Source: an uncultured Lachnospiraceae bacterium | Lineage (GTDB): Bacteria > Bacillota > Clostridia > Lachnospirales > Lachnospiraceae | Direction of reading: 5' to 3' | Assembly: GCA_910585345.1 (NCBI GenBank) | Contig: CAJUDS010000002.1 | Span: 1-64,000, forward strand | DNA length: 64,000 bases | In this document: piece after piece, positions 1 to 7,764 of the stretch | Layout: every line of letters begins with the position of its first letter | Numbering within the stretch: position 1 is the stretch's first letter | The notes under the pieces: model-generated | Databases searched by the model: none | Told to the model about the DNA's origin: nothing | The model's input: only the letters and a program-made list of their open reading frames with translations | Program-made: the position numbers and the translations under genes

Positions 1-24
1 AAGGCCGCCTGCGTGGAAAAATCT
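1..24. repeat. Partial copy of dispersed GC-rich repeat (tail only)
   Basis: The first 24 bases resemble the tail of the hairpin repeats at 19538-19610 and 53622-53695; the shared core is close to GCCGCCTGCGTGGAAAA. The hairpin half, if present, lies outside the window. The rest of 25-170 shows no gene or clear signal. The match is by eye over a short stretch and could be chance. Confidence 0.35.
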
Positions 25-173
25 CCGCATAACGCGCGGACTATTAGAAAATGCAATCTTTTCTGCCCGGCGTACGCACAGAAATCTATACCGGGCAATT
101 CTCAGGATAACCGATTCTGCATGTTGCTAAAATGTTAACACATGCGTTTGTCCTGTCTCCGCCATTTTATCAG

Positions 174-202
174 TGTACAAATTTTCCTAACTTTGCTATA
201 CT
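174..202 (+). promoter_or_regulatory. Sigma-A-like promoter of the carbamate kinase gene
   Basis: TGTACA (174-179), a 17-nt spacer and TATACT (197-202) fit a vegetative promoter. The predicted start near 209 leaves a leader of about 35 nt before the ATG at 244. No operator-like repeat is obvious. Confidence 0.55.
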
Positions 203-243
203 GTTTTTAAAGCATAAGCCGTGCAGAAAAGAGAGGTGCATCT

Positions 244-1182
244 ATGAAAAAAAGAAAAGCAGTCGTTTCCCTCGGGCATGAAGCCCTCGGCTATACGACA
301 ACAGAACAGTGGGATGCCGTAAAAAAGACCGCAAAAGCACTGGCTGATCTGGCACAGTGCGGCTACCAGCTTACCATTACCCACAGCAACGGCCCCCAGG
401 TCAGCATGATTCATAAAGCTATGACAGAACTGCGCAGAGTGAATCCGGACTACACGCCGGTTCCCATGTGTGTCTGTTCCGCCATGAGCCAGGGCTATGT
501 AGGGTATGATATCCAGAATTCCCTTCGGTCGGAATTTTTAAGCCGCGGTATTTCCACAGCAGTCAGCACTGTTCTCACACAGGTTACGGTGGATCCCTAT
601 GACGAGGCATTTTACGAACCGGATAAAATTATCGGCAGATATATGACGAAAGAAGAAGCGGACGTGGAAGTACAGAAGGGCAATTATGTAACGGAATACC
701 CCGGAAAAGGCTTCCGGCGGATTGTCGCTGCGCCAAAGCCTCTTGACATTGTAGAGATTGATACGATCCGCACGCTTTCCGATGCCGGTCAGGCAGTCAT
801 TGCCTGCGGCGGCGGCGGTATTCCAGTTATTGAACAGCAGCACGTATTAAAAGGCGCCTCGGCAGTCATTGAAAAGGATGCCATTGCAGGCCGGCTGGCG
901 TCCGATCTGGGAGCTGATCTGCTCATCATTCTGACCGGCGTCGAACAAGTCTGCCTGCATTTTAATACGGAAAACCAGAAATCCATTGCTTCCATGACAG
1001 TATCCGAAGCGCAGACATATATCGAAGAAGGCCATTTCGGAAAAGGCAACATGCTTCCCAAGATTGAAGCCGGTATCGTCTATCTGGAAAAAGTGCCCGG
1101 CGGAAAGGTCCTGATCACCTCTATCGCACATGCACTGGAAGCCCTCAAAGGAAAAACAGGAACCGTTATGACAAGAACATAA
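244..1182 (+). CDS. arcC: Carbamate kinase family protein
   Basis: Enzymes of this family interconvert carbamoyl phosphate plus ADP with carbamate plus ATP in the cytoplasm. The protein has 312 aa, the usual length. HSNGPQV (47-53), a glycine run CGGGGIPV near residue 190, the ILTGV segment and MLPKIEA (270-276) are family hallmarks. The N-terminal phosphate loop, normally GGNAL, reads GHEALG (11-16), so the conserved Asn is missing. The ATG at 244 has AGAGGTG 8 nt upstream. The gene is monocistronic, with its own promoter and terminator. No arcA, argF or purine-catabolic gene adjoins it, so the pathway cannot be told from context. The family is clear; catalytic competence is less certain. 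Confidence 0.85.
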   Translation: MKKRKAVVSLGHEALGYTTTEQWDAVKKTAKALADLAQCGYQLTITHSNGPQVSMIHKAMTELRRVNPDYTPVPMCVCSAMSQGYVGYDIQNSLRSEFLSRGISTAVSTVLTQVTVDPYDEAFYEPDKIIGRYMTKEEADVEVQKGNYVTEYPGKGFRRIVAAPKPLDIVEIDTIRTLSDAGQAVIACGGGGIPVIEQQHVLKGASAVIEKDAIAGRLASDLGADLLIILTGVEQVCLHFNTENQKSIASMTVSEAQTYIEEGHFGKGNMLPKIEAGIVYLEKVPGGKVLITSIAHALEALKGKTGTVMTRT

Positions 1183-1194
1183 CGAAAAAATAAA

Positions 1195-1228
1195 GAGGAA
1201 AGGCGACGGAAACCTTTCCTCCTTTTTT
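1195..1228. terminator. Bidirectional intrinsic terminator
   Basis: Perfect 9-bp stem GAGGAAAGG / CCTTTCCTC (1195-1203 and 1213-1221) followed by CTTTTTTCT on the plus strand. On the minus strand the stem is followed by TTTATTTTTT. It ends the carbamate kinase transcript and the long convergent CIS operon. Confidence 0.85.
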
Positions 1229-1269
1229 CTCTAAAACCCGCACAGCGTTTCGCTGCCAGACAGTATGGC

Positions 1270-1929
1270 TTAAACGCTGCCGCTGCACGCAGCCGTTTCC
1301 ACCACACGCTCCAATTCGGAAAATTCTCCGATACTGACAACAGCCTCCGGCGCTTCTCCAAATCCATATGCCGCCAGTATAAAACGGATCCCCGCCATCG
1401 CAGATGCTTCATAGTCTCCCCTCGTATCACCGATGTAGACCGTCTCTTCTTTGCGAATGCCGTTGCGCTCCATCAACAGCCGGATTGTCTCTCCTTTGCA
1501 CGTTCCGGTATTGCCAAAGCACTCAAAATCATCAATCAGACCGGTGATTTGGATTTTCTGCATAACCAGTTCAATATAACCGCACTGGCAGTTACTGACA
1601 ATATATAGATGATAGTGCTCTGCCAGTTTTTTCATTCCCGCACGCACACCCGGAAAAGAAATATCCTCTTCATTCTCCTCCAAAAGCTGCTGCTCATATT
1701 CACAGCATTTATGCAAAAGCGCTTTCCGCTTTTCCATATCCTCCACATCGCGAAACACATGTTCTGCAATAACATCCATCGGCTGTCCGAACTCCCGCCG
1801 CAGTATGTCCGGTGTAATAACCGCATGGGAATACCCCGTCTCCGTGACAGCGCGTTGCCACCCTTTTGCCACAATCGCCGTAGAGTCCCAAAGCGTGCCG
1901 TCAATATCAAAAATGAGATTTTTTATCAT
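1270..1929 (-). CDS. HAD-superfamily phosphatase, phosphoglycolate phosphatase-like
   Basis: 219 aa with the full HAD core. The catalytic motif FDIDGT places the nucleophile at D8 and the acid/base at D10, a CKGE segment supplies the motif III lysine, and GDTRGD (167-172) forms motif IV. A helical cap lies between, as in small-molecule phosphatases. The substrate cannot be read from sequence. The ATG at 1929 has AGGAGAAGGAAT upstream and overlaps the end of the lspA-like gene by 23 nt, so the two are translationally coupled. It is the last gene before the terminator of the CIS operon and may be housekeeping read-through or a repair enzyme. Confidence 0.8.
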   Translation of the reverse strand: MIKNLIFDIDGTLWDSTAIVAKGWQRAVTETGYSHAVITPDILRREFGQPMDVIAEHVFRDVEDMEKRKALLHKCCEYEQQLLEENEEDISFPGVRAGMKKLAEHYHLYIVSNCQCGYIELVMQKIQITGLIDDFECFGNTGTCKGETIRLLMERNGIRKEETVYIGDTRGDYEASAMAGIRFILAAYGFGEAPEAVVSIGEFSELERVVETAACSGSV

Positions 1930-2392
1930 ATTCCTTCTCCTTCTGCCCTTCCTGCTGCCATACTGCCATTGCCGTTCCGATCAGAATACAAAAATCAGAA
2001 ATATTAAACACAACTGCGCGCAGCGGTTTCCATGGCGCCCCAAAACTGAAATAATCCACCACATATCTGCGCCGCAGTCTGTCATACGTATTGCTGAACG
2101 CGCCGCCAAGCAAAAGCGAAAGCCCAATTTTCAGCGCCTTCTTTCCCTTCCGGCCCAGTGTCACAAGAAACAAAACGCTCAGACAGACAGTCAGACACAG
2201 AGAAAGCGCCGCCACAAGAGGTCTGACCTTTTCTCCGGCATTCAGAAAAGCGCCTCTGTTATGATATTTTCGAATCAGCAGAGCGCCCCGGCAGATTTTT
2301 CTTTCCTTCCCCTCTTCCCCATATCGTTCAACATGATTTTTTAGATACAGTTCCAGCAGAAAAATCCCCGCCGCAATACCGATGTATAACAT
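1907..2392 (-). CDS. lspA: Signal peptidase II-like membrane aspartyl protease
   Basis: Signal peptidase II cleaves lipoprotein signal peptides in the membrane. The 161-aa protein starting at 2392 has four hydrophobic segments, HNRGAF (44-49), the first catalytic Asp in NTYDR (D104) and the second in FNISDF (D133). These match the NxGxAF, NxxDR and NxxD motifs of the family. An upstream in-frame Met at 2473 lacks a ribosome site, whereas 2392 has GAAGGAGAG about 5 nt away. The gene follows the candidate immunity gene and overlaps the HAD gene. Its place in a CIS operon is unusual, since no lipobox protein is visible nearby. It may be a second, specialised LspA or merely co-transcribed. Confidence 0.85.
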   Translation of the reverse strand: MLYIGIAAGIFLLELYLKNHVERYGEEGKERKICRGALLIRKYHNRGAFLNAGEKVRPLVAALSLCLTVCLSVLFLVTLGRKGKKALKIGLSLLLGGAFSNTYDRLRRRYVVDYFSFGAPWKPLRAVVFNISDFCILIGTAMAVWQQEGQKEKEYDKKSHF

Positions 2393-2429
2393 ATGCTCTC
2401 TCCTTCTGTTACGTCCTCGAAAGGGGTAA

Positions 2430-3137
2430 TCATTTTTTCTTTTCCTTCTCAAATAAAACCCCGAACTGTTCAAATACTTCCCGGCACAGACCCATATTGT
2501 AAGGGCCGCTCTCCCGCAGCGCGCTGATCTCCTCCTTTGTCAGAATAACCTGTTCCTGCGCAGATTTGATCCGTTCCCGGTAGAGCCGCTCCGCAATTTC
2601 GATTCTGCGCGTATCCATCGAGCAGACTGCCGCATAATGGTCTATCGCCTCTTCAAAAGGCTTTGTCTGAAATTCCAGCATCCAGCCTCCATGCGCATAC
2701 CAGTCCGCTTCGTCATCCCGGCTGCAGATCAGGCCGTTTTCCTGCCATAACCCTGTGGTGACATAAGGCAGTCTTTTCCCCTCTTTTCCCTGTTCAAACA
2801 AAACTGACAACGCCTGCGCCATCTCCTGCGTCTCCTGTGGCGCCTCCTTATAATGGGAACGGGCATACTGCTCCGTAAGAACCAGTCCGGTCCGTTCACT
2901 CGACAAATCGCAAAACATCCCAAGCAGTAGACTGCCGTCTTCGGAAAACACAAGCGCCGCCTTCCCGCCGCTCTCTTCCGTTACATAGATTCCCCCGGAC
3001 CATTGATGATCATACAACGTAAAGGGATATTCCGGCAGCATGACTCCATGCACACACAATGCCAGAATACAACCTTCCCACAATCCCCTGCTGTCGACTG
3101 ACAGCCTGCTTACTTCCCTGTTTTCCAGGTCACTCAT
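2430..3137 (-). CDS. Unrecognised cytoplasmic protein, candidate immunity protein to the HNH effector
   Basis: 235 aa, soluble, without signal peptide or membrane segment. It is acidic in the middle and ends in a lysine-rich tail. I do not recognise a family. It begins 26 nt after the HNH nuclease gene with a good ribosome site (GAGGT), the usual place for a cognate immunity gene. The Trp- and Tyr-rich central part (HQWSGGIY, DWYAHGGW) would suit a protein-binding surface. The immunity role is inferred from position only; it could also be an unrelated cargo or adaptor. Confidence 0.5.
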   Translation of the reverse strand: MSDLENREVSRLSVDSRGLWEGCILALCVHGVMLPEYPFTLYDHQWSGGIYVTEESGGKAALVFSEDGSLLLGMFCDLSSERTGLVLTEQYARSHYKEAPQETQEMAQALSVLFEQGKEGKRLPYVTTGLWQENGLICSRDDEADWYAHGGWMLEFQTKPFEEAIDHYAAVCSMDTRRIEIAERLYRERIKSAQEQVILTKEEISALRESGPYNMGLCREVFEQFGVLFEKEKKK

Positions 3138-3163
3138 TCCTACCTCACGGCCTTTCCCACATC

Positions 3164-4060
3164 CTACTTACAGATTTTTTCAACCTTTTGCATCACACTT
3201 TGTTTTGCATTTCTCTGCAACGCCGCCGACCAGTTACAGGGATCGTCTAGATCGCAGATTTTACAGTCTTTCGTATATCGTTTCATCATACCCGGCGGAT
3301 AGGACGGCACTTTATTGGCCGGCTTCTCCTGATTGTTGCTCAAAGCAGTGCACTGCCACAATTGATAGCGTGTTTTCTCCGTATTCCCTCCGACTTCAAA
3401 TTCCTCCTGCCCGGGTGCGGGACTCTCGCCCTGCTTGCGGGCATCTGCGCACGGACAGCCCTGTCCTTGGTCTCCCTTGTCCATGTTCACCTGCCTGCTC
3501 AAAATCTGGGCATTGCAGAACCGGTTGCATCCCCCTTTGGCTCGTATTTTCACATGATCAATATTCCATTCATCTCCCTGATACAAACCGGAATATGGCA
3601 TCATCCTCTCAAAATCATCCCGCCCGTCAGGAAATCCGTCCGACTTCAACACAAGTCCGTTTTTTACAAGATTGGCACGCAGGATCATCGATCTTTGAAA
3701 ATTCGTGTAATGCCCTGTATTCTCAAGTACAAGACTTTCCATGTGGTTTTTCACATACTTGTCTGTCAGTTCATGCAGGATCAATGTTCTCGTCTGTCCG
3801 TTGTCCAGCAGTTTGTGGAGCTTTTTATAATACCCCCGCCCTTCGTAGCTCCTCGTCTGGCCCGCTCCTGTACTGCCGTATGTAATGATCGACATGGCGT
3901 CCTTTTTCTTTACCGGATCGCTCCATACGCTGCCGCCGTAGGGAACCCGGCTGCTGCAGTTCAGAAATGCATTGCATGGACATTTCACTTTGCGTTTATG
4001 ATCACCCGGTTTTACGCTGCTGCCCCTGCATCCTTTCGCCCCGTCTGTCGCCTTACCCAT
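3164..4060 (-). CDS. HNH-type nuclease, probable CIS effector
   Basis: 298 aa. The C-terminal half carries a beta-beta-alpha-metal (HNH) signature: D168-H169, then GG at 176-177, N179, N183 with AQxLS, and N192 followed by K195. This spacing matches bacterial HNH toxins that cut nucleic acid. Cysteine clusters flank it (CPC at 27-29; CKICDLDDPC near residue 265) and may bind zinc. There is no signal peptide. The N-terminal 160 residues are unassigned and could be the loading domain. The gene lies behind VgrG, PAAR and a pentapeptide protein in one operon, overlaps the preceding small gene by 8 nt, and is followed by a candidate immunity gene. Nuclease fold fairly sure; delivery by the CIS is inference. 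Confidence 0.7.
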   Translation of the reverse strand: MGKATDGAKGCRGSSVKPGDHKRKVKCPCNAFLNCSSRVPYGGSVWSDPVKKKDAMSIITYGSTGAGQTRSYEGRGYYKKLHKLLDNGQTRTLILHELTDKYVKNHMESLVLENTGHYTNFQRSMILRANLVKNGLVLKSDGFPDGRDDFERMMPYSGLYQGDEWNIDHVKIRAKGGCNRFCNAQILSRQVNMDKGDQGQGCPCADARKQGESPAPGQEEFEVGGNTEKTRYQLWQCTALSNNQEKPANKVPSYPPGMMKRYTKDCKICDLDDPCNWSAALQRNAKQSVMQKVEKICK

Positions 4061-4508
4061 TTTCTCCGCCTCCTATCGTTTCAATACGCTCCAGCTCCAA
4101 ATTCACAAAGCCCCGCCGCAGCAGACTTTCCGCCAGCGCCAGATTGACCACATACGACACTCTTTTATAATTCTCTACCAGAAAAAGCGGCCGCAGCCCA
4201 AATGGCTGCACCGCGCTGACTGTCCCGTCCGGGCGAAAACGCGCCCGGGACGCTTCCTGGACGGCAGGCAAAAACGACCACAACACGGCGCTTCCCTCCC
4301 CTTCTATCACACACGGTATAAAGTCCATCGATGGCATATACTGTTCCAGCAGTTCCTTAAACCGGTTGCTGACCAGAGGACAGGGACGAAGCGTAAAATC
4401 CGGCAGTTCTCCTTTTTTTGTAACAGCGCAGATCAAAATATCCTTATCATGATTCATTATTTTCAGTCTGCAGCCCCCCGTAAAAGGCTTCATTAAAAAA
4501 TATTCCAT
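4053..4508 (-). CDS. Small unrecognised protein, possible effector chaperone or immunity protein
   Basis: 151 aa, soluble. The C-terminal part (YKRVSYVVNLALAESLL, then a Gly and a hydrophobic strand) resembles the last segment of DUF1629/Imm11-type immunity proteins, but the likeness is weak. It precedes the HNH gene and overlaps it by 8 nt, which suggests coupled synthesis as for an adaptor or chaperone loading the effector. The start is uncertain: 4508 has GGGGGACAGAGGG upstream, while 4493 and 4457 lack good sites. No function can be assigned from sequence alone. Confidence 0.45.
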   Translation of the reverse strand: MEYFLMKPFTGGCRLKIMNHDKDILICAVTKKGELPDFTLRPCPLVSNRFKELLEQYMPSMDFIPCVIEGEGSAVLWSFLPAVQEASRARFRPDGTVSAVQPFGLRPLFLVENYKRVSYVVNLALAESLLRRGFVNLELERIETIGGGENG

Positions 4509-4577
4509 CCCTCTGTCCCCCGTATACCGCTTCCCAGTACAAATCCGCTGTCAGAAGCGTATTCTTCAGTGTCCCTG

Positions 4578-5648
4578 TCAAAAACCGCAGGACCGGATCT
4601 GGCCGCTCTGACGCCCGTCGAGCCTGTAATATGCCTTGTGTTCCTCATTGAACACAGTCCCTTCCAAATCGGCGCCCCCAAAATCCGCCTCCTCCATCGC
4701 GCTGAATCTACAGTCCGCCTGCCACATCCTGCAGCCCACAAAACTGACCCGTTCATTGTCAGGGCGCAGCCACAGTTCCCCATTGATTTTGCTGACACTG
4801 TGGGCGCCCACCAGATCGGCATTTTCCAGATCGGCGCCGTCAAACCTGGCGGCAGTAACCCATGCGCCTTTCAGACACGCTTTTTTCATACTGCTGTTGC
4901 AAAACCACGCGCCCTCTAGAACCGCTTCTTCAAAGTTACACCCGTCCAGCTTACAATCACGGAAATCACAACCGCTCAAATCCAGCCCGCGAAAGTCCCA
5001 GCCTGTAAAATCAAATCCCCTGTAATCCCGGAATTGATATGCCTCCTCTTCTCTTTCCCCAAACCATTTCCGCAGCGCTTCCCGCCCCATTTCCGGCGTA
5101 TATCGGCGGCAAACCTGTCCATATCCCATATATTCGCAGACACGGACCCGAAAAGCGTCCGTAAAAGCCATGCCTGCCGGCGTAAATCCCATCACGGCGC
5201 GCTGACATGCCAACTCCACATATCCCCAGAAATCTCCCGCCGCTGCACACATACACTCTGCCAGTATGCGCTCCGGCAGCTTCATACGGTACTTTTTAAC
5301 CAGACTTTTCGTCTCCTGTATCATATCCTCATAAAATGAAAAAATCCCTCTGCCGTCCGCCGTACCCGCCTGCGCCTGCGCCGGGTCCGCATACCAGTCC
5401 GTCCCATAAATCAGAATGGGAATCCGGTAATCATGGTCTGTCAGACGCGTACGCAGCATTGTCACTTCCATATATTCCGTCTGCGGACATCCCTCTGCCT
5501 GCAGCCGCGCTGTCCCTTTGCAGGCGCCACGCAGCGCTTCCTGAAATATGGCAGTTATTTCCTCCATATGAGAAAAATAATAGGCATTGGCTTTCAGCAG
5601 CGCCCTGTTCTTTACTTCAATATACTCGTTTCTGAAATCTTCATTCAT
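4578..5648 (-). CDS. Pentapeptide-repeat protein associated with the VgrG module
   Basis: 356 aa. Residues 1-205 are mainly helical and unassigned. From about 209 onward there are successive A(D/N)LxX-type pentapeptides (FDFTG, WDFRG, LDLSG, CDFRD, CKLDG, CNFEE and so on), which form a right-handed quadrilateral beta-helix. The gene begins 3 nt after the VgrG stop, so it is tightly coupled. Pentapeptide proteins next to VgrG genes in proteobacterial T6SS clusters are often tip-associated effectors or adaptors; the same role here is inferred. It has no signal peptide or membrane segment. Confidence 0.7.
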   Translation of the reverse strand: MNEDFRNEYIEVKNRALLKANAYYFSHMEEITAIFQEALRGACKGTARLQAEGCPQTEYMEVTMLRTRLTDHDYRIPILIYGTDWYADPAQAQAGTADGRGIFSFYEDMIQETKSLVKKYRMKLPERILAECMCAAAGDFWGYVELACQRAVMGFTPAGMAFTDAFRVRVCEYMGYGQVCRRYTPEMGREALRKWFGEREEEAYQFRDYRGFDFTGWDFRGLDLSGCDFRDCKLDGCNFEEAVLEGAWFCNSSMKKACLKGAWVTAARFDGADLENADLVGAHSVSKINGELWLRPDNERVSFVGCRMWQADCRFSAMEEADFGGADLEGTVFNEEHKAYYRLDGRQSGQIRSCGF

Positions 5649-5651
5649 CGG

Positions 5652-7316
5652 TTAATTCTCTTTAATCTTGGACGCCTTCAGGTTCATAGCGCCATCCATC
5701 TTAATCGAACTTGATTTACAGGAAATGCCCACTTCCGAACCGGCGCTGATCTTCATTTTCTTTTTCGATTCCTGCGCCATATCTTCTTTGGAAGAGAGCG
5801 ACAGCTTTTTTTGCGTAACAATTGTCATATCCTTCTCCGCGTTCAGCACAAACTCTTTTTGTGTCTCCATGCCCAGCTTTTCCATCGCGGAAAAAGTCAT
5901 TTCTTTGCCGCTGCCTGCACTTACTTGCGCACCGGCGTTCATACTGATGTCCTTGCCCGCTCTCGCGTCAATGTCTTTGCCTGCATGGATGCTGCATCCG
6001 CTGCCTGCGCTGAGAACAATGCTGTCCCCTGCAGTCATTGTGATATGCCCTCCGGCCAGCACATCAAGACCGGATAACGTATTGATCAAAATACCATGCT
6101 GTGAAAAGATCTCAATCCCTTCGTCTTCATGAAGTTTAACAAAGAGTCCGCCTGTTTTGGCCGTAATCAGTATCTCTTTATCACTGATCCTGATTTCTTT
6201 GTCATTCGGTGTGCGCAGATATTTGATACCCGGATCTACGGAGCGGTCGCTGACCGCCTGACGGTAAGAAGACTGCGCCACCGCCAGACTCTCGTCCTCC
6301 GTCGGAAACAGGATATGCACCACATCATCCACTTCCGGCATCAGATAAAGTCCTGTATGGTTTTCCGCACTGTACGGTGTGATATACGGAAATGCATAAG
6401 CCGCCGCCGTATCCTGACTTTCATCCACACAGAGCAGCACTTTTACCGTATCCTCTTTCACTTCCAACACCACTCCCGCCAGCGTCAGCCCGGTTATATG
6501 CCGGTTATAGGCCGCCGGAACTTTCAGCCCATTCTCCGGGCACAACACATAGCGGCAGCTAAGCACCGCATCCTTCAGGTGGATTCGCGCCTCCCGCACA
6601 AACAGCGGATTGCCTTCATAGTCCACCGTATCGCCGATCGAAAGTACGCTGTCATCCGCCGTCACAATATATTCCATAGAATCTTCTGCCGATACCTCCA
6701 CGCCTGCCCCCGCATATCTGCGGAAACGCCTGATATTTTTACCTACCGAAAACCGATAAGAAAGCAGGCTGCCCTTTTGGTTGCCCTTCGGTATGCCAAA
6801 ATAAAATGTCTCCTCCGTTACCGACGGCAAAAGCACGGAATGATCATGGGAAGCAATCCGTTTCAAAAACGCCCAGTTCGTTTCCTCATACTGCAGCAGT
6901 AAACGGTTTACCGCAAGAGGCGCAGTCTCCACGCTGACCGATAACCCGTTCTCTCCCGCCAGCCGGTCCGCTATCTGCCTGTAATTCATACCGGCATCCT
7001 GAAAAGAACGCGACAACACTTCCGTATCCGCCCTGATGCTGAATGACACGGCCCATACTTCCAGATAATAAACCTGTCCTTCAAAAGAAGCCCTGATATC
7101 CTGCACAAGCCCCTTAAAAATGACCCTGTCGGATACCGACACCGTAACCACAGTGCAGTCGTCCGTATCCATCACGCCTGCATTTCCTATTTCCTTTGGT
7201 ACAATGCCTTTTACATACATGGCCGCATGGTCGTTCAGAGACTGTTCGATCTTCATTTCCACAATGCCTTCCATGGCAAAGGGACTGATCTGCAGCCTGG
7301 TCACATCAATTATCAT
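5652..7316 (-). CDS. vgrG: VgrG/gp27-gp5-like spike protein
   Basis: 554 aa. Residues 1 to about 280 fit the gp27-like double-barrel base (MKIEQSLNDHA, then long beta segments); an OB-like domain follows (about 290-360). The C-terminal 190 residues are low-complexity beta strands with repeated GKDI, GKEM and AEKDM units rich in Lys, Ser, Asp and Met, typical of the trimeric needle. The protein would cap the tube and carry the PAAR tip. The ATG at 7316 follows an AGGAGGAAGAGG site that lies inside the preceding 28-aa ORF. It sits between the PAAR gene and the pentapeptide and effector genes, as in T6SS vgrG modules. Confidence 0.85.
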   Translation of the reverse strand: MIIDVTRLQISPFAMEGIVEMKIEQSLNDHAAMYVKGIVPKEIGNAGVMDTDDCTVVTVSVSDRVIFKGLVQDIRASFEGQVYYLEVWAVSFSIRADTEVLSRSFQDAGMNYRQIADRLAGENGLSVSVETAPLAVNRLLLQYEETNWAFLKRIASHDHSVLLPSVTEETFYFGIPKGNQKGSLLSYRFSVGKNIRRFRRYAGAGVEVSAEDSMEYIVTADDSVLSIGDTVDYEGNPLFVREARIHLKDAVLSCRYVLCPENGLKVPAAYNRHITGLTLAGVVLEVKEDTVKVLLCVDESQDTAAAYAFPYITPYSAENHTGLYLMPEVDDVVHILFPTEDESLAVAQSSYRQAVSDRSVDPGIKYLRTPNDKEIRISDKEILITAKTGGLFVKLHEDEGIEIFSQHGILINTLSGLDVLAGGHITMTAGDSIVLSAGSGCSIHAGKDIDARAGKDISMNAGAQVSAGSGKEMTFSAMEKLGMETQKEFVLNAEKDMTIVTQKKLSLSSKEDMAQESKKKMKISAGSEVGISCKSSSIKMDGAMNLKASKIKEN

Positions 7317-7392
7317 CTTCCTCTTCCTCCTGCTCTTCTATCAATTCCGCCATCCAGGCAATGAAATCCTCATCTCCATACTCCGGTTCCAT
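7306..7392 (-). CDS. 28-aa acidic microprotein between PAAR and VgrG genes
   Basis: A small frame begins at ATG 7392, 25 nt after the PAAR stop. A GGGGAGG site lies about 11 nt upstream, and the frame ends 11 nt inside the VgrG start. The product starts MEPEYGDEDFIAWMAEL and ends in a run of Glu and Asp. Its translation would cover the VgrG ribosome site, so it could act as a coupling leader. It might instead be a real acidic chaperone-like peptide for the basic PAAR tip. It is too short for family assignment. Confidence 0.45.
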   Translation of the reverse strand: MEPEYGDEDFIAWMAELIEEQEEEEDDN

Positions 7393-7417
7393 ATCCGTCT
7401 GCGCCTCCCCGCCGCTT

Positions 7418-7750
7418 TTATTGTCCGTCTTTCTGGATCTTGATCACACCGCCGCCGCACGAGCAGATCGCCATCGAGTCACTCATCAATGCCGGAAGTC
7501 CGCCTACCATGACATTGGTTTTTCCCTTCAGCCATGTTCCTGCAATCACCGGCGTACAGGGAACGGGCGGCGCCATTTTGGCGCAGGTGCCAAATGGTTT
7601 GATGTTCACCATCGGCTTACAGTCTCCGATATTGGCTTTGGCCTTCCCTCCTATTTCCACCCGGTTCACAGGCAGAACCGTCAGCGTTGAAGGCGCGGCC
7701 CCGAGCATACATTTCAAAGTCGCTCCGTTCACAACATACGATTTCCCCAT
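7418..7750 (-). CDS. DUF4280 PAAR-like spike-tip protein
   Basis: 110 aa matching the DUF4280 form of the PAAR fold. The N-terminal part reads VVNGATLKCMLGAAPSTLTV, the middle has IGDCKPMVNIKPFGTC, then PCTP and GTWLKG, and the end reads LPALMSDSMAICSCGGG. Such proteins form the sharpened tip that sits on the VgrG trimer and can bind effectors. Cys14, Cys44, Cys55 and the C-terminal CSC may bind metal. AGGAGG lies 7 nt before the ATG. It lies between the probable baseplate gene and vgrG. Confidence 0.85.
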   Translation of the reverse strand: MGKSYVVNGATLKCMLGAAPSTLTVLPVNRVEIGGKAKANIGDCKPMVNIKPFGTCAKMAPPVPCTPVIAGTWLKGKTNVMVGGLPALMSDSMAICSCGGGVIKIQKDGQ

Positions 7751-7764
7751 ACAAAAACCTCCTG

